Shown: positions 50,554 to 62,490, counted from the first letter of the stretch. The stretch: 64,000 nucleotides of DNA from Pachypanchax playfairii (GCA_006937955.1 SSNP01000035.1:868001-932000), one strand, 5' to 3'. Made by a program: numbers and translations. The notes: generated from the sequence alone by a model not told the origin.

Positions 50554-52254
50554 AAATAAATAAAATTGATGTTTATGAGTTTTACTTTACAGAATGCTTT
50601 AAAAAATATGTGTAAACACAACCTCAGGCTATTTGTCCTCCTAAATGTTTGTGTGAAAGCTTTTTATGTACATACATGAGAAACTAGTTTAATTATCATT
50701 TTAATCAATATGAAAAAGCACTTTATAAACAAACAAACAAAAAAAAAAAACACTTGCTTGTTGATCTGGTTGATCTATATATATATTTCTGTAAAAAGTT
50801 CTGTAAAAAAAGTGTATAAAATTAAGAAACTCTGGTAATTTTCCCAGCATACAAATAATATGTAAACAAGAGTTTGTTTTATGGCTTTTTACTAAAGAGC
50901 AGGAACAATCAGCCATAAAATTAGTAACAGATGTTACTGTCAGAGTCGATATCACACACCTGAAAACTCTTTGACAGCTACATTCAGGGCCAGATTCACT
51001 ATAACAGTTCATACATCATTCTTTTGGTTCTTTTTTCTTAGCACCAGATTCACAAAGTGAATAGTGCTAATTGCATGCTGGCAGAAACACGCCCATTAAA
51101 CTCCGCAGGTGAGAGGGCTATGCACTCACCTTACATTAGATGGCAGTTTTCCTCACTGCACAATCTAAAGATGGATTTCTGACACAAACAAAGAAAAAAA
51201 ATTAAAGTGATGAAAAGAAAAGTGTTTCATCAGAGAGCTTCAGATCTTAATAGATGAGATGGATTTCTTAGATCTGCATGTATGACATCAGAGGAAGAAA
51301 TCACTTTATGGATAACAATATTAGAACTGTGTCTTTTTATTTTCACTCAATAATAATGTGCCAATTTTAAAAACAAAGAGGGTAAATTTTAATTACATTT
51401 TCTTACACTTGCACCGCTTGTCTTCATCCATTCTTCAGCCATGAAGCAGAGAGAGAGGGAGGGAAATACTGTGTTGTTGCACTAAATTCAACCCACAAGA
51501 TAGTTACTTTAAGTTCTGTTTATTCTCTAGATGCAGCTCTGTCCGCTGTAATGTTCTAGCTCTTAGACATATAGACATAATTTCAACAACTTCTTTTGTA
51601 GATGCAACAGGATCTGACACTAATCACTGTAAAAGATAATGAATTGGACTTTTCCTGACATGCATGCCCTCTTTTTGTGACGGCAGTGGTTTACAATTTC
51701 TCAGTTTTTCCCGGAGATGCAAAATATTCATGCTCTCAAAAGATGGTAAATATTTGATGCTAAAGTTGTGTAGCATATAGTGCAAGTCTTTGAGAATCAA
51801 GCTGTTTGCCACAGCATGAATATAGCTAATTATGGGCAGGTTTGCCTCCATTTGTATAATTCATCATTTAAAAGTGGACAAAAAATGTGCACCAGCAGAG
51901 GGACGCTGTCTGGTATGGTGATGTGAAAGGGCTTTTCAAATTAGATGGAGGTGCAAAAACATGAATTACACTCACAAACGGAGTGCAAACTCAGTTCTCA
52001 TATGGTCAAGCAGTGAAATTAGTCTGTTGGAGGGACACTTCACTCATGGCCACAGGTTTTCTTAATTTTGTTTCTCCTGGTTTTACTTTGTACTTCTTTG
52101 TCACATCTGGTCCTATTTCTGATTGCCACACCTGCTCTGCAATAAGTTCTTCATCACAAGTTCAGTGTAGCTTCCTCTATTTGTTATCATATATTCAGAG
52201 TTTGCTAAGTTGCGTTTCCTAAAACAGTATTGTGTTCTATAGTATGGAATACGG
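50554..52254. other. Unassigned stretch, possible old repeat at 50985-51175
   Basis: Around 50985-51175 the word 'ccagattcac' occurs twice (about 50991 and 51046), followed by 'aacacgcccatta' and 'gctatgcactc'. This resembles an interspersed repeat I have seen but cannot name. The rest is AT-rich without recognised content. Confidence 0.4.
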
Positions 52255-52795
52255 CTGCAACATTTAACAAATCCACATGGATCTCCCCCTACAGTTCAGC
52301 ACGCACATGGTCCACAGATTGGTTGATGAAAATAAACGAAGAGTTGTGTTCACGTGGAGGACCGATGCGCCACTTGTTCAATCCAAAAGATAACACAGCG
52401 GTAGTCACATCTAGTGGAGGAGGAGAGGAGCTCGAAAAACCACCGGCATTGTTCAAGTCACGTGTGTGGGAGTGGCTTCCCTGTAAAATACAGCGATGAC
52501 GGAAGAAGGGTGGTGGACAAAACAATAACGTACCCATTTAAAGTGACTTCATCCTGGTGTGCCAGTGACAGGATTCATCACAAATGTGCAGCGCACATAA
52601 TCATCGCAGCACTTAAACATCCTTTAGCAGCACAATCCGACCAAGATAAAGCAATAACAAACGCTATCGGTGTGTTTATAGCTGCAGACATGAGGCCAGA
52701 CTCCGTTGTGCAAAACAAGAGATTAAATAAAAACGTATGCTGAAAGTGCTTGAGCCACGTCACGAAATTCCGTCACATGCCCACTTCAGTGAGAA
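52255..52795 (+). pseudogene. hAT-type (ZBED-like) transposase pseudogene, N-terminal part
   Basis: Three consecutive frames give pieces of a hAT transposase in order. Around 52440-52475 is a SRVWEWLP stretch like the start of a BED-type domain. Around 52490-52530 is 'DDGRRVVDK', the next BED segment. Around 52655-52720 is 'IGVFIAADMRPDSVVQNK', matching the conserved 'aDmrP..vV' motif that follows the BED finger. Then, after a frameshift near 52725, comes 'MLKVLEPRHEIPSHAHFSEK'. The zinc-binding cysteines and histidines of the BED finger are missing between 52535 and 52600. At least two frameshifts occur, and the sequence ends at a stop at 52789-52791, long before any catalytic DDE region or dimerisation domain. 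Not functional. Flanking terminal repeats are not clear. Confidence 0.75.
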
Positions 52796-53371
52796 GACAT
52801 GATTCAATTTGATTAAAAATTTTATTTAACCATCGGATTGACATCTTGAGTTTAATGTTTGTGTTTAATGAGCATTGAACACCAAATGTTGCACTAAGTG
52901 TTCTACAAAATAAATGGGGAGCAAAGTTTTGTCTTTTCATTTGCTTTTGCTGATCTGATTTAAACATGAAAAATAATTAGGTTGCTCACAAGTCTCGTTA
53001 CCCAGCATTTGTCTTTCAGCTGTTCATTGTTAAGTTACTGGGATTTAATTTATTATTTTTTCTGATTAGGTATTAACTTTGTTTTGTAACCAGGTGTGAT
53101 TAGTGATTTCCTGTCAGCTGGTTTTATCATCAGGGAGTGTTTACTTTTGCATGTTTATGCAAAGATGCTCAACACCAATACATTAACACATTTTAAGCTG
53201 TTGTTATTGTAAAATTGCACAGACTTCCTGTCTACGAGCAGGTGCAGGTAAAATGTTATGCACATTGTCTGCGTGCATATAAACACGAGTATTTTCTGTA
53301 TGATTTTATCTATATGGGCAAGTTTGGGTATATTTCAATTTTACTTATGTCTGTAATTTATATTTGGGTCT
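52796..53371. other. Unassigned, possibly the hAT 3' region
   Basis: AT-rich, includes 'ttgcactaagtgttctac' and 'aataaatgggga', which could be the remains of the transposon's 3' untranslated part. I could not find the end. Confidence 0.4.
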
Positions 53372-53601
53372 CCCGGGATCGAACCCTGACCTCTTCTGAT
53401 CAGGAGGTCGGGGTTCGATTCTGGGTCCTGGCAGAGGCTACATGTCAAAGTATCCTTAGGCAAGATACTGAACCCTGCAACTGCCCCGTGGGCGCTGTAC
53501 AAAATGGCAACCCTCTGCTCCTCACAGGTGAGGATGGGTTAAATGTAGAGCCATGATTTCTCCAAGAGGGGTCAATAAAAGGATATATTTTTATTATTAC
53601 T
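53372..53601 (+). mobile_element. SINE-like fish repeat with snap-back head
   Basis: The body 'gcagaggctacatgtcaaag', 'tatccttaggcaagatactg', 'aaccctgcaactgcccc', 'caaccctctgctcctcac', 'gatgggttaaatgtagag', 'gtcaataaaaggatatat' matches a common teleost repeat. A B-box-like 'ggttcgattctggg' lies at 53412-53425. Directly before it is an inverted copy (53372-53393), giving a hairpin with 22-bp arms, about three mismatches and a 10-base loop. The inverted head is not part of the family as I know it. Confidence 0.65.
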
Positions 53602-55141
53602 ACCATCTTCAGCAGTTTTTAAATTGCTACAATGTGTTTATATTGGCTGACTTTATGAGTGGGCTCATGACACACAATCATGCTTTAAACAAAAATAATT
53701 GTCTCCCAGTGTAATTGTTTCAAACACGCTTCTCCAATGTCACAATGTTTAAAAGACATGTGGTTCTGTGTACGAATGCTAATACGTAAAGTCTGTGTTC
53801 ATGTTCACTTCTTATGTGATTTATTAGCTTATTATACAAGCTTCAGGGTTTCTATGGCGGTTTGCCAGAAGGTGGGAACACCTGTCAGCGTTACAGGAAA
53901 CAACCCATCGCTGGGCCATCTAATTTCTGAGCAGTCTCTGTTCTTGAGTCTGCTCCCACGACTCTGAATCTCTTTTGTCTCTTTTTTTTGTGTAATAGAC
54001 ACCCACAGCTGCATGTCGCAGTCAGCTGGTGCTCTAATGGGTAGTCGTACTTTTCACTGACTGTTTTGTTACATTCAGGAGTTAAACTGGGACAGAGCCC
54101 ACTGGAACACCTCTTTACTTCCTCATTACAAAATATCTTACTCTGTCATTCACTATCACAACATTGCTACATGAAATCTTGAAATCTGCATTCAGACTGT
54201 CCTGTCCTGACATTCCTTTAGTTCCCTTTGCAAAATAGCTGTAGCATCACTAAGGAGCTTACTGTCTCCATGCCGAATGACAGGTACGTTAATTTAATAT
54301 TCACATTTTCTGACACAGAATTCTGGTCTTATGCAGCCTTAGCACAGAAAGCAAGCCAGCTCTATTGTGTTTTCTCTGAGAACTTAGCTCTGCTCAGAAT
54401 AAACACATCATTTTGTTTCTGCGAAAATTCAAAAAGAATTTCTCCTTGAGAAATACTTTAGTTTTTTTTTGCATCCAGTGGTTCATGATCAAGAGGTTCC
54501 TGATTTAATATTTAAATGTAATTATCTTTCTGATAAAGTTAACTAAGACATCTAATCAACATTAAAGAAATAATTGCATTATGTGCATCTTGACTTAGAG
54601 TCTCTTAATGACTGTAAATCCTTTCAAATACGGTCTTCCACCTTTTATGCTGCAACAAACCAGTTGTGATACACATTATACCCCGTCACATAATTTGCCA
54701 TCTCAGAAGATCAAGAAACCCAAAGGAACAAATTAAAGAATATATAATTTTGTATTACTTAAACTTAATCATATTTTGAAAGTTTTCTTTATCGTCAGTT
54801 TAATTTTTGGAGGATGTTGAAATGTCCTTTTGCTTTCTGGCAGAACCGTGTGTATGTCAAAGAAAATGATGATACTTACTTAATAGAGAAAAAATAAAAA
54901 AGAAGGAATATGGACTTAAATAAAGTTAACTTTATCTGTGCAGCATCCCATTTACCCTGTGTTTAGTGTTAGCAGATTTCGACAGCCTCAGCACTGACGT
55001 AAAGGGCAGGTTTCCGGATAAGTCTCTTATTGTAGCCCTGAGCAGAGGCACACACACGCACGGACACATGCACACGTTCAAGTAAATCCCACAGCCTTGT
55101 ACCTACCTAAGTAAAGGTTCACTCACCCACCAAGCATCCAG

Positions 55142-55143
<2 letters not shown>
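53602..55143. other. Unassigned AT-rich non-coding stretch
   Basis: No gene or recognised element; CA-rich words start from about 55050. Confidence 0.5.

Positions 55144-55174
<31 letters not shown>
55144..55174. repeat. (CA)n microsatellite 1
   Basis: About 15 CA units, directly upstream of the first 300-bp unit. Confidence 0.95.
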
Positions 55175-55176
<2 letters not shown>

Positions 55177-55180
55177 CACA

Positions 55181-55470
55181 AGTTTGTTTTGTTATCCTTA
55201 TGGGGACCGTCCATTGACTTCCATTGATTTTGGTAACTAGATTTATACCTAACCCAAACCCTTTTACTAACCTTAACCATTACTGATCTATAACTAACCC
55301 TAAGACTAACTAAAACTCTATTCACACCATACCTATAAACCTAACCCCTAACCCTAAAAAGGGGAGTCCCCCTCATGGGGACCAGGCTTCGGTCCCCACA
55401 AGAACCCTCGGACCCCAGAAAGATAGTAAAAGTCAGGAAACTGGTCCTCAGGAGGTCAGAAATACAAACC
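55181..55470 (+). repeat. Fish minisatellite-type unit, copy 1
   Basis: Starts near 'gttttgttatccttatgggg' and carries decayed telomere-like CCTAA/CCCTAA words ('cctaacccctaaccctaa') in the middle. It ends with 'ggtcctcaggaggtcag'. A perfect 8-bp hairpin, tggggacc/ggtcccca with a 7-base loop, lies at 55376-55398. The unit is widespread in fish, to my memory. Open frames starting in it (55375) encode nothing recognisable. Confidence 0.8.
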
Positions 55471-55520
55471 CACACTCACACACACACACACACAGACACA
55501 CACACACACACACACACACA

Positions 55521-55557
<37 letters not shown>

Positions 55558-55600
55558 ACACACACACACACACACCCACACACACACACACACACACACA
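55471..55600. repeat. (CA)n microsatellite 2, with CCCACA interruptions
   Basis: 130 bp of CA repeats with a few C and G interruptions that themselves recur. Separates the two unit copies. Confidence 0.95.
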
Positions 55601-55890
55601 AGTGTGTTTTGTTATCCTTATGGGGACCGTCCATTGACTTCCATTGATTTTAGTAACTAGATTTATACCTAACCCAAACCCTCTTACTAACCTTAACCAT
55701 TACTGATCTATAACTAACCCTAAGACTAACTAAAACTCTATTCACACCATACCTATAAACCTAACCCCTAACCCTAAAAAGGGGAGTCCCCCTCATGGGG
55801 ACCAGGCTTCGGTCCCCACAAGAACCCTCGGACCCCAGAAAGATAGTAAAAGTCAGGAAACTGGTCCTCAGGAGGTCAGAAATACAAACC
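55601..55890 (+). repeat. Fish minisatellite-type unit, copy 2
   Basis: Repeats copy 1 with an offset of exactly 420 bp. I count only two substitutions across the 240-bp core from 55621 to 55860 (tagtaac for tggtaac; ctcttac for cttttac). The same hairpin lies at 55796-55818. The near-identity indicates a recent tandem duplication of unit plus CA tract. Confidence 0.9.
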
Positions 55891-55923
55891 CACACACACA
55901 CATACACACATACACATACACAT
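55891..55923. repeat. (CA)n microsatellite 3
   Basis: CA repeats with TA interruptions ('catacacacatacacatac'). Confidence 0.85.
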
Positions 55924-56067
55924 GCAGGTGAGTTATCATTGCTTTGCCCTCAAGAGCACTATCAGTCAAAGTGTAATTCAGTCACAACTTGATATACCAG
56001 CATGTGTGTATGTGCATTAGTGTGTATACTGTACATATTAGGGTTCATGAGTATGTGGCTGGCCTTT

Positions 56068-56110
56068 GTGTGTGTGGGCATGTGTGTGCATGTGTGGGCA
56101 TGTGTGTGGT
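56068..56110. repeat. (TGTGTGKGCA)n short minisatellite
   Basis: About four ten-base units alternating 'tgtgtgggca' and 'tgtgtgtgca'. Confidence 0.7.
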
Positions 56111-59100
56111 ATAATGGTAGGCCAGAGGGGGCTGAGAGAAATGGGAAGAGTTCAAACTCTAAGGTATTCTTCAGCTTTTATTACCATGATATTGCCAAGG
56201 GCAGAGAGAGGGTGAATAAAGGAGACATAAAGACAGATGAAAAGAAGAAGCAGAAAACCAGTGAACAAAAAAGACAGAAAAGTGAACAACAAAATAGTGC
56301 ATTTCTTCTGTCTGCAATGGAAGGGCTGGTTTTTTGCCAAAACTTTTGGGTGTGTGCATGATGACTGTTCAGACTAACAATCTTGGAAATCATCTCTCTC
56401 TGCAGTGATTAGTCTATTTATTTTTGGGAACCAGCAGTGGACAAATATCTGGAAATCATCTAAATTACTTCTTTATACAAAGTATTAACTGGTTCAAGAT
56501 AAAACTTGCAAGAGGGCAAGCTTTTTGTGTATAGTAGAAATCAAGCTGTAGTTTTCGGGATGTCTTGCAATGACAGATGGTGGACCAATGAAAAATGCTG
56601 ATGATTCCATGCATAAAAGCCTTGTTCTAATGCCCAAACACTGACTGAGTGATGAAGTACCACAATAAGAACTACATACTGCACTATGATGACCACGTCA
56701 TCCAACAAAATGTCAAAGCCTGCTGCAGGTTTTCTGATCCAATCGGGGTCTGGATGAGTCAGTGTTTGAGTTTTCTTCTTGTTTTTCTTGCTAATGTCTA
56801 AAACTTGTACATATTTACTGGATTATTTACCAAGGTAGGCAAAAAAGTAGACATTTAGTCCAAGTAGTTTGAGGTCAGTTTAGCTTGAAAGGATTACTGG
56901 AGATCTTTGAGGAAAGAATTTGGCTACTTCAGTCGACCTTGATTGTTTTTAAGAACCACTTCCATATATTTATTGCCAAATTATCCAGAAATCTTAAGTA
57001 AAATATGTTTTGCAGCTGCAATAAAACATGAAAGTAAACACCACAGAATGGAAATAAAAACATGTAACTAAAAAGGAAAAATACCAATAAAGCAAAACAA
57101 AAAATTGGCGTACCTTTGGGAACTTTGACCTCTTAACCTCTGCATTGACTTTTGATATATGTATGCACAGTTGGTCTGCCTATTTGTACATGGGTAGACT
57201 TTTATGTAGATAAGATAATGATTTAATTCAAAATATATATAAAAAAACAAACAGAAGCACTAACCATGGCATGTTGTTTTATAGATGACAAGTGATATGA
57301 CTCAAAGTGAGTTTGACTGAATTGCATTTAGTGAACTCTTATGATTTCTTTGCTTTACTTAATCACAGACCAAGTTAACATGATTCATCTTGTGTTTGAA
57401 TTTCTTCTTTTCACCCTGGTTAGGGGTTAATGAATCACAAACTACAACACATATGACAGGTCAGGCACTGGTATATGCAGTGAGCGGTATCTGCAGATCA
57501 AAAGGCAGGTCACATTTTGTCTCGGTGACTGTTTCTGCTCCTAGCATCTGCTCTGTAACTGAGCTGAAGGAAACCATCTGTCAGTGGCTGAAGACAGACG
57601 TGGAGAACTAAACAGATCTTTTAAGTTTTACTTGCATATATAAGAAATTCGCTCAAGGCTTTGATTGCAACATGAGGCATTTTTTTTTTCTTTTGGGCTT
57701 GAGAGAAAATAGTTGCAGTCTGTTCTGAATTTCACATGATATTTATGTTTTTGTTCTTGCTCATCATTTAAATAGTCCTATGCACTGAAACAATTTGGAT
57801 TCAAGTGAGCTTCAGAACTTTATTTATGATTCTAACTTCTCACTTTGTTGCAGGATGAGAGGGTCAGTGAGTTGTTCTGTGTGTGTATGTTTTTTTTTTA
57901 TAGATACGTTGAGATTACTCATTCTCCAAGGTTTTAATAAACATTAAAAAAAGCAACATTTTTTACTCTTTATATAGAAGAATGTATCTATGTTCCCTGC
58001 TGGTATGATTTCCTATCTGCCGCAATAAATCTGTAATTCATAACTAAGTTATCTACACTGGTAATTCAAATTTCCAAAGCATCGGCTGTTATTAACATCA
58101 TACAGATGCTGTGTCATATACATATATTTTCCCTCTCCTATCTTTTGGATATAAGGCTTGTCTGCCGTCTTTGTGTTTAACAGACTGGTGATTAGCAAGA
58201 TGTCTCTTATCTCCTTGTGTTTGCAGAGCTGTCAAATAAAACTATGAGTCATAAAGCCAGGAAGGGAAAGTTTGGAATGAGGCACATGCAGATTACCTTC
58301 TATATAGGGACACGAGCAGAAACTCTGTGGGTTTAATAATAGTTTTAAATGACTTAGTTGTGTGAGTATTTTGTCATTTCATGCCAACAAAGTGTGTCTG
58401 AGTGCATGAATCATACAGTCAAACAATAAAGAAAAAGAGGTTAGTGAATGATCAGAGGTTTTAATTCTACATTACTTGTTTTTTCATCCTTATAAGTGAT
58501 GTTTTATGTCTTTTAACTCTGTTTTTTAGCTTTTTTTGTTGTAATCTTATGATTCAAATTGTTTTTTAAGAGTACAAAACACAGGAATCAAAAGCAAAAG
58601 GGAAGGAACACACAACGATGCAAAATTTGATGTGGCAAAGACAGAGTGCAGAGATGAATGACAGCAGGATGATGAGAGAGAGTGAGTTTGAGGGAAAAAG
58701 TGTGATAGAGAAATTGAATGGTATATCAGATGAGTGGGCCATTAGTCACTGCTTTCTTGCTTCCTGCTGTGACTGTGTTTCTATGGTGATAATTAACATA
58801 TCAGACATTAACCCTGCCTCCACAGTTCTGACTGCCTTGTTAACCAATTACCTTCAGAGTCAGTGGGGACTAAACCACACAGAGTAAAAAATTGTAATAA
58901 AAAATTATAATTCAATATTATAACATCTCATTTATCACATGTCTCTGCATCACAAGATTAAAGATTTATTTAACAATATTCTACAACTTTTCATCTTGTT
59001 TACGACTACATTACCTAGTTTTTACAAAGTTAGGCCAACTTTAGGCTGGATTATGGCCTCACCACTTTACATTGTCTACATAATCTTTTAGAATGCGTTG

Positions 59101-59380
59101 CATTGGAGTCTTCTGCAGTGGGAAAGCAGCCACTACCCTGTGTTTCTGTATTTGTCAAATAATAATTTTATTTTGTACAATCATGTATACACACAATTCT
59201 ACCCTGTCCTAGGTTCTACACTAACAGAACTTGATCAGTCATTCTGCTTGCCAGACGATCCTACGATGTTTTCATGTTTTCCATCTAATGAAGAGATAAC
59301 CCTTCAAAGATCACTCACATTCTTGCAAATATGTTTTTAAATTGTAGTAGGAGCTTCATCCTGTTTGACTGGGTCCTTAC
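56111..59380. other. Unassigned non-coding stretch
   Basis: AT-rich with an A-rich purine stretch at about 56210-56290 and T-runs at about 57681-57690 and 57890-57899. The frame at 58618-58887 (89 codons) has no domain and no splice context that I recognise. Confidence 0.5.
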
Positions 59381-59420
59381 AGGTGGGGTACTCGTTGGAC
59401 AGATCACTGTTCAACCAATA
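59381..59420 (-). mobile_element. Possible SINE tail scrap, minus strand
   Basis: 'ggtggggtactcgttggaca' followed by 'gatcactgttcaacc' resembles the reverse-complemented tail 'ggggtac..ctggacagg..ccagtccatc'. Very short and diverged. Confidence 0.3.
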
Positions 59421-60331
59421 CAAAGAAAAATATGCAACCCATAGAAAACACAAAGATTAGTGATATTTCCATAAAGGCAAACGGATGTTTCCTTCCTATG
59501 TTTCAGTGTAAACTACTAGAAACCAACACATCTACCTGAATGTATCATTGATATGCTGCAGAACCAACACATCTGTTTTTACTGCAGTAGAGTGAAGGGA
59601 AACCTGTTCAAAAATGTTCTCCTCTTTCGGTAGACATGCCTTTGGATTGCCAGAAACATGCTCCTGCTGTCTGTTTAAAAACTTCCTGTTGGGATACACA
59701 ACTTGACAGCATCTGACAAAAGTTTAGTGGCAGCTTTTTTCTTTCGCACCCATTCTGCTGACTGGCTTTTTGTCAGCTCTCCTGAAGCCCTCACTGGACT
59801 GGTAGTTTTTGAACTGAGTAACGGTTGTTTTATGCAGGATTTCAGATCTTTGTTTGCTCACATCAAAGGGGGAGCAAAAAAACTAAACAAAACAACAGAA
59901 AAAATAATAATCATCAATTTGTTCTCTTACCAGTGATGCTTTAGAAGTCCATTCATTAAAACTAAATTTTGAATACAAATTGAAGTCAGGTGGGTTTACT
60001 TAAAAACAATGTATACTACATGATATAATATCATATCATGCAAAAAACACATTTGATTATTTTAATGCAAGATTTACTGCCCATACACACAGACATAATT
60101 TAGGATATTTAACCTCTCTATAAATGAAAATATGTATTTTTATTCAAATACACTCAGCTTCTCAAGTATAGTAAATATTCTGTGACCTGAACTGTGAGGT
60201 AATTCAGGATTACTCATAAGAGCAACTCTCAAGGCATTGTGTTTGAGTATGATATGGTCCTTGTTAAATCTCCTGATCTAACAAGTCTTTTCACTTCGCT
60301 GTGTGATAGGACAAGTTGGTGGTGGCCTGTA
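59421..60331. other. Unassigned AT-rich non-coding stretch
   Basis: 'aaccaacacatct' occurs twice (about 59521 and 59562), a small direct duplication. Nothing else. Confidence 0.5.
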
Positions 60332-60395
60332 AAAGTGTCCTTGAACAAGGCCCTGAATCACAATTGAGCCGAGTGACACTGCACTACCTGTCAAC
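60332..60395 (+). mobile_element. Fish SINE-like body fragment 1
   Basis: 'aagtgtccttgaacaaggcc', 'ctgaatcacaattgagcc' and 'actgcactacctgtc' match the body of the repeat at 53372-53601. No head or tail. Confidence 0.5.
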
Positions 60396-60489
60396 CCGCT
60401 TCTCTATCTCTTGTGAAGAAAAGTTTTTCAAAGGATGATGTATTCTGCATTGAAAAGGGGGGAAAAATGTCTGCTCACAAAACAGTTCT

Positions 60490-60560
60490 AAAGTGCCCTT
60501 GAACAAGGCACTGAATTCCAAATTCCTCTCAGGGTGTTGCTTTACTGCCAGCCTGATGGT
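60490..60560 (+). mobile_element. Fish SINE-like body fragment 2
   Basis: 'aaagtgcccttgaacaaggc', 'actgaattccaaattcctct' and 'actgccagcctg' repeat fragment 1 in the same orientation about 158 bp later. The frame starting at 60493 lies on it and is not a gene. Confidence 0.5.
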
Positions 60561-61273
60561 CTGTGAGATCTGCCTGTTAGCATGTATGCTGGAGTATCAC
60601 TGTGAACTAGCAGGTAATCACAAGTTATCCTCTTCTCCACAGCACACTTGTTGCTTTTTCCGGCAATTAGTTTAGTTTTTGAAGACATCATTTTACTGTT
60701 TTAAGTGGTATATAAAGAAGATACTAATGTTCCTCTAGATTTACTCCAAATGGATCTATTTGCTAACACATTAGCCCTTTTAACTTAATTTGGTGATAAT
60801 GTTGCATACTGGCTTGTTATGTACTTTATTTGCAAGGGGCCACGTTAATCATTTAACAGTTTGGTGTTATAGTGTACACAAGAGTTATCTTAGCTCTTTT
60901 TCATCTTTATTCACTTGCTCAGCAGCCCATAAGGAGAATAAATGCTTTTCACTGTTCTTTTAGCAGCTACAATAGGGAAAGACAAAGAGAGATGTGAGCT
61001 TGAAGAAATCTTTATAAGTCATTCCTGGTTGGCTTATTGAATTTAATTATTTTCTGACCTTCTGTCCATTTTTCTGTGCCATGTATCATGAAAAAAAAGG
61101 ATCTTATATCAGTTTTAATCTGGCGAGATGTCACAGAAAATGAATGATGTATTGGGAGTTTAGATACTTTCAGTCTCAAGTTCAGTCTCAGGAATAAAAT
61201 CAGACACACAACCAAACATATACAATACTGAAAGGACATAGGGATCAGAGAGCAGCATCCTTACTGTGGGTCA
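60561..61273. other. Unassigned AT-rich non-coding stretch
   Basis: No gene or recognised element. Confidence 0.5.
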
Positions 61274-61324
61274 GTTACCATAGCAACAGAACAGAACGCA
61301 CCGGAGACCTGTCACCATAGGAAC
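61274..61324. promoter_or_regulatory. Paired X-box motifs (candidate RFX binding sites)
   Basis: 'gttaccatagcaac' at 61274-61287 fits the RFX consensus GTNRCC-N(0-3)-RGYAAC perfectly. 'gtcaccataggaac' at 61311-61324 fits with one mismatch in the second half-site. The two starts are 37 bp apart in the same orientation. RFX factors regulate ciliary and immune genes in vertebrates; whether these sites are used, and for which gene, cannot be told because no gene lies in the window. A purine-rich tract follows immediately. Confidence 0.5.
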
Positions 61325-61450
61325 AAATAGCCAAAGAGGGAAAGAGAGACGCAAAGACAGACACAGAAACGGCAAAAAAAGTGAACAAGAGAGAGAAATC
61401 AGCATAGTCAAAGTCACGACAACAGAGCAGGAGGATGAGGGAGATGAAAC
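61325..61450. repeat. Purine-rich block
   Basis: G/A-rich + strand ('aaagagggaaagagagacg', 'gaacaagagagagaaat') with no conserved unit. Confidence 0.55.
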
Positions 61451-62299
61451 ATCATAAAATACTATGACTGTGTCCTGAGAACCCAACTTTATATTCTCGT
61501 TATTTGTTTTTAAATGGTTATTTATACTGATGAACTTCTAAGGACTCAATAGTCATAATCTAATCTAAGATTGTATTTAATTATCTTGAATTCTCTCTAA
61601 GATTGTACTTTCTACAGCAAAACAAACGTAGCATTCTAAAACAATGATTCCCACTTGGTTAGTGACTTCTGAACTGTAATCTCTAAATCACATGGCTGCT
61701 TGACTGAGGGTGTAAATCATGAATTACTGGCAAGTTCAACTCTTAGTGACAATTTTAGTAGTGAGTGCAAACTTACTTTATATTTTAACATTTAGCCCTG
61801 CTGCAAAAGTGCATGTAGCTGTACAATATTGATGGTAATTACACTATCAATGAAATGACTTTTTAAGCATCTTACAGACATGACTGAGGGTAACTTTTAA
61901 CTGCTGAAAGTATAGAAAGGAAATGTTCCCCTGCACAGCTTTTAGCATAATGTTTACTGGCAGCTGTTCATAGTAATTTGCAGCTTTTTAAAAAAAAAAT
62001 CATAGTGTATATTAGCCTGATGTTCATAATGTGTAGCTGGATACTTGCCTGTGCTGCATTAAGCCATGCCTCCAAATTTTGCCAGCTGCATCCACTTGTA
62101 GGAACAACATGCTTATTTCTGTGACAATTTTGCACAAGAGAAAATTACAGTAAATTCATGAAAGTGATCATTCAGTATAATGAACACTTTGTCTGCTACT
62201 GCAACTGTGTAAGGCTATAGATTCAGATCTGCAGCATCTAATATCATTATAAAGTTTTATTAATTCATTTTTTAACCTTCATTATGGGTATTTTAGTTG
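61451..62299. other. Unassigned AT-rich non-coding stretch
   Basis: No gene or recognised element. Confidence 0.5.
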
Positions 62300-62490
62300 T
62301 AACATGAGGAAAGAAACTTCAAGGCACAATGTGAGGTTGAGAACTGGAAGCAGAATCCTAGACATGCAGGGAATGAAAAAGCAAGGGTGGAGGAGGAGAT
62401 AGAAAACAGGATAAAAGAGAAAACAAGATAGAAAAGAATGGGCAGGAGGAGGGATGAGAAAGGACAAGCACAGACAAAGAAAGACAAAGG
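62300..62490. repeat. Purine-rich block
   Basis: G/A-rich + strand ('ggtggaggaggagatagaa', 'ggaggagggatgagaaagg'); minus-strand frames here are phenylalanine/leucine-rich artefacts. Confidence 0.6.

Noticed and set aside
55375..55992. Two frames (90 and 65 codons) with the same N-terminus
   Set aside because: They start in the two copies of a duplicated repeat unit and run into CA arrays; the shared start reflects duplication of repeat DNA, not a gene family.
58777..58790. Third X-box-like motif 'gtttctatggtgat'
   Set aside because: Two mismatches in each half-site against the RFX consensus; compatible with chance.
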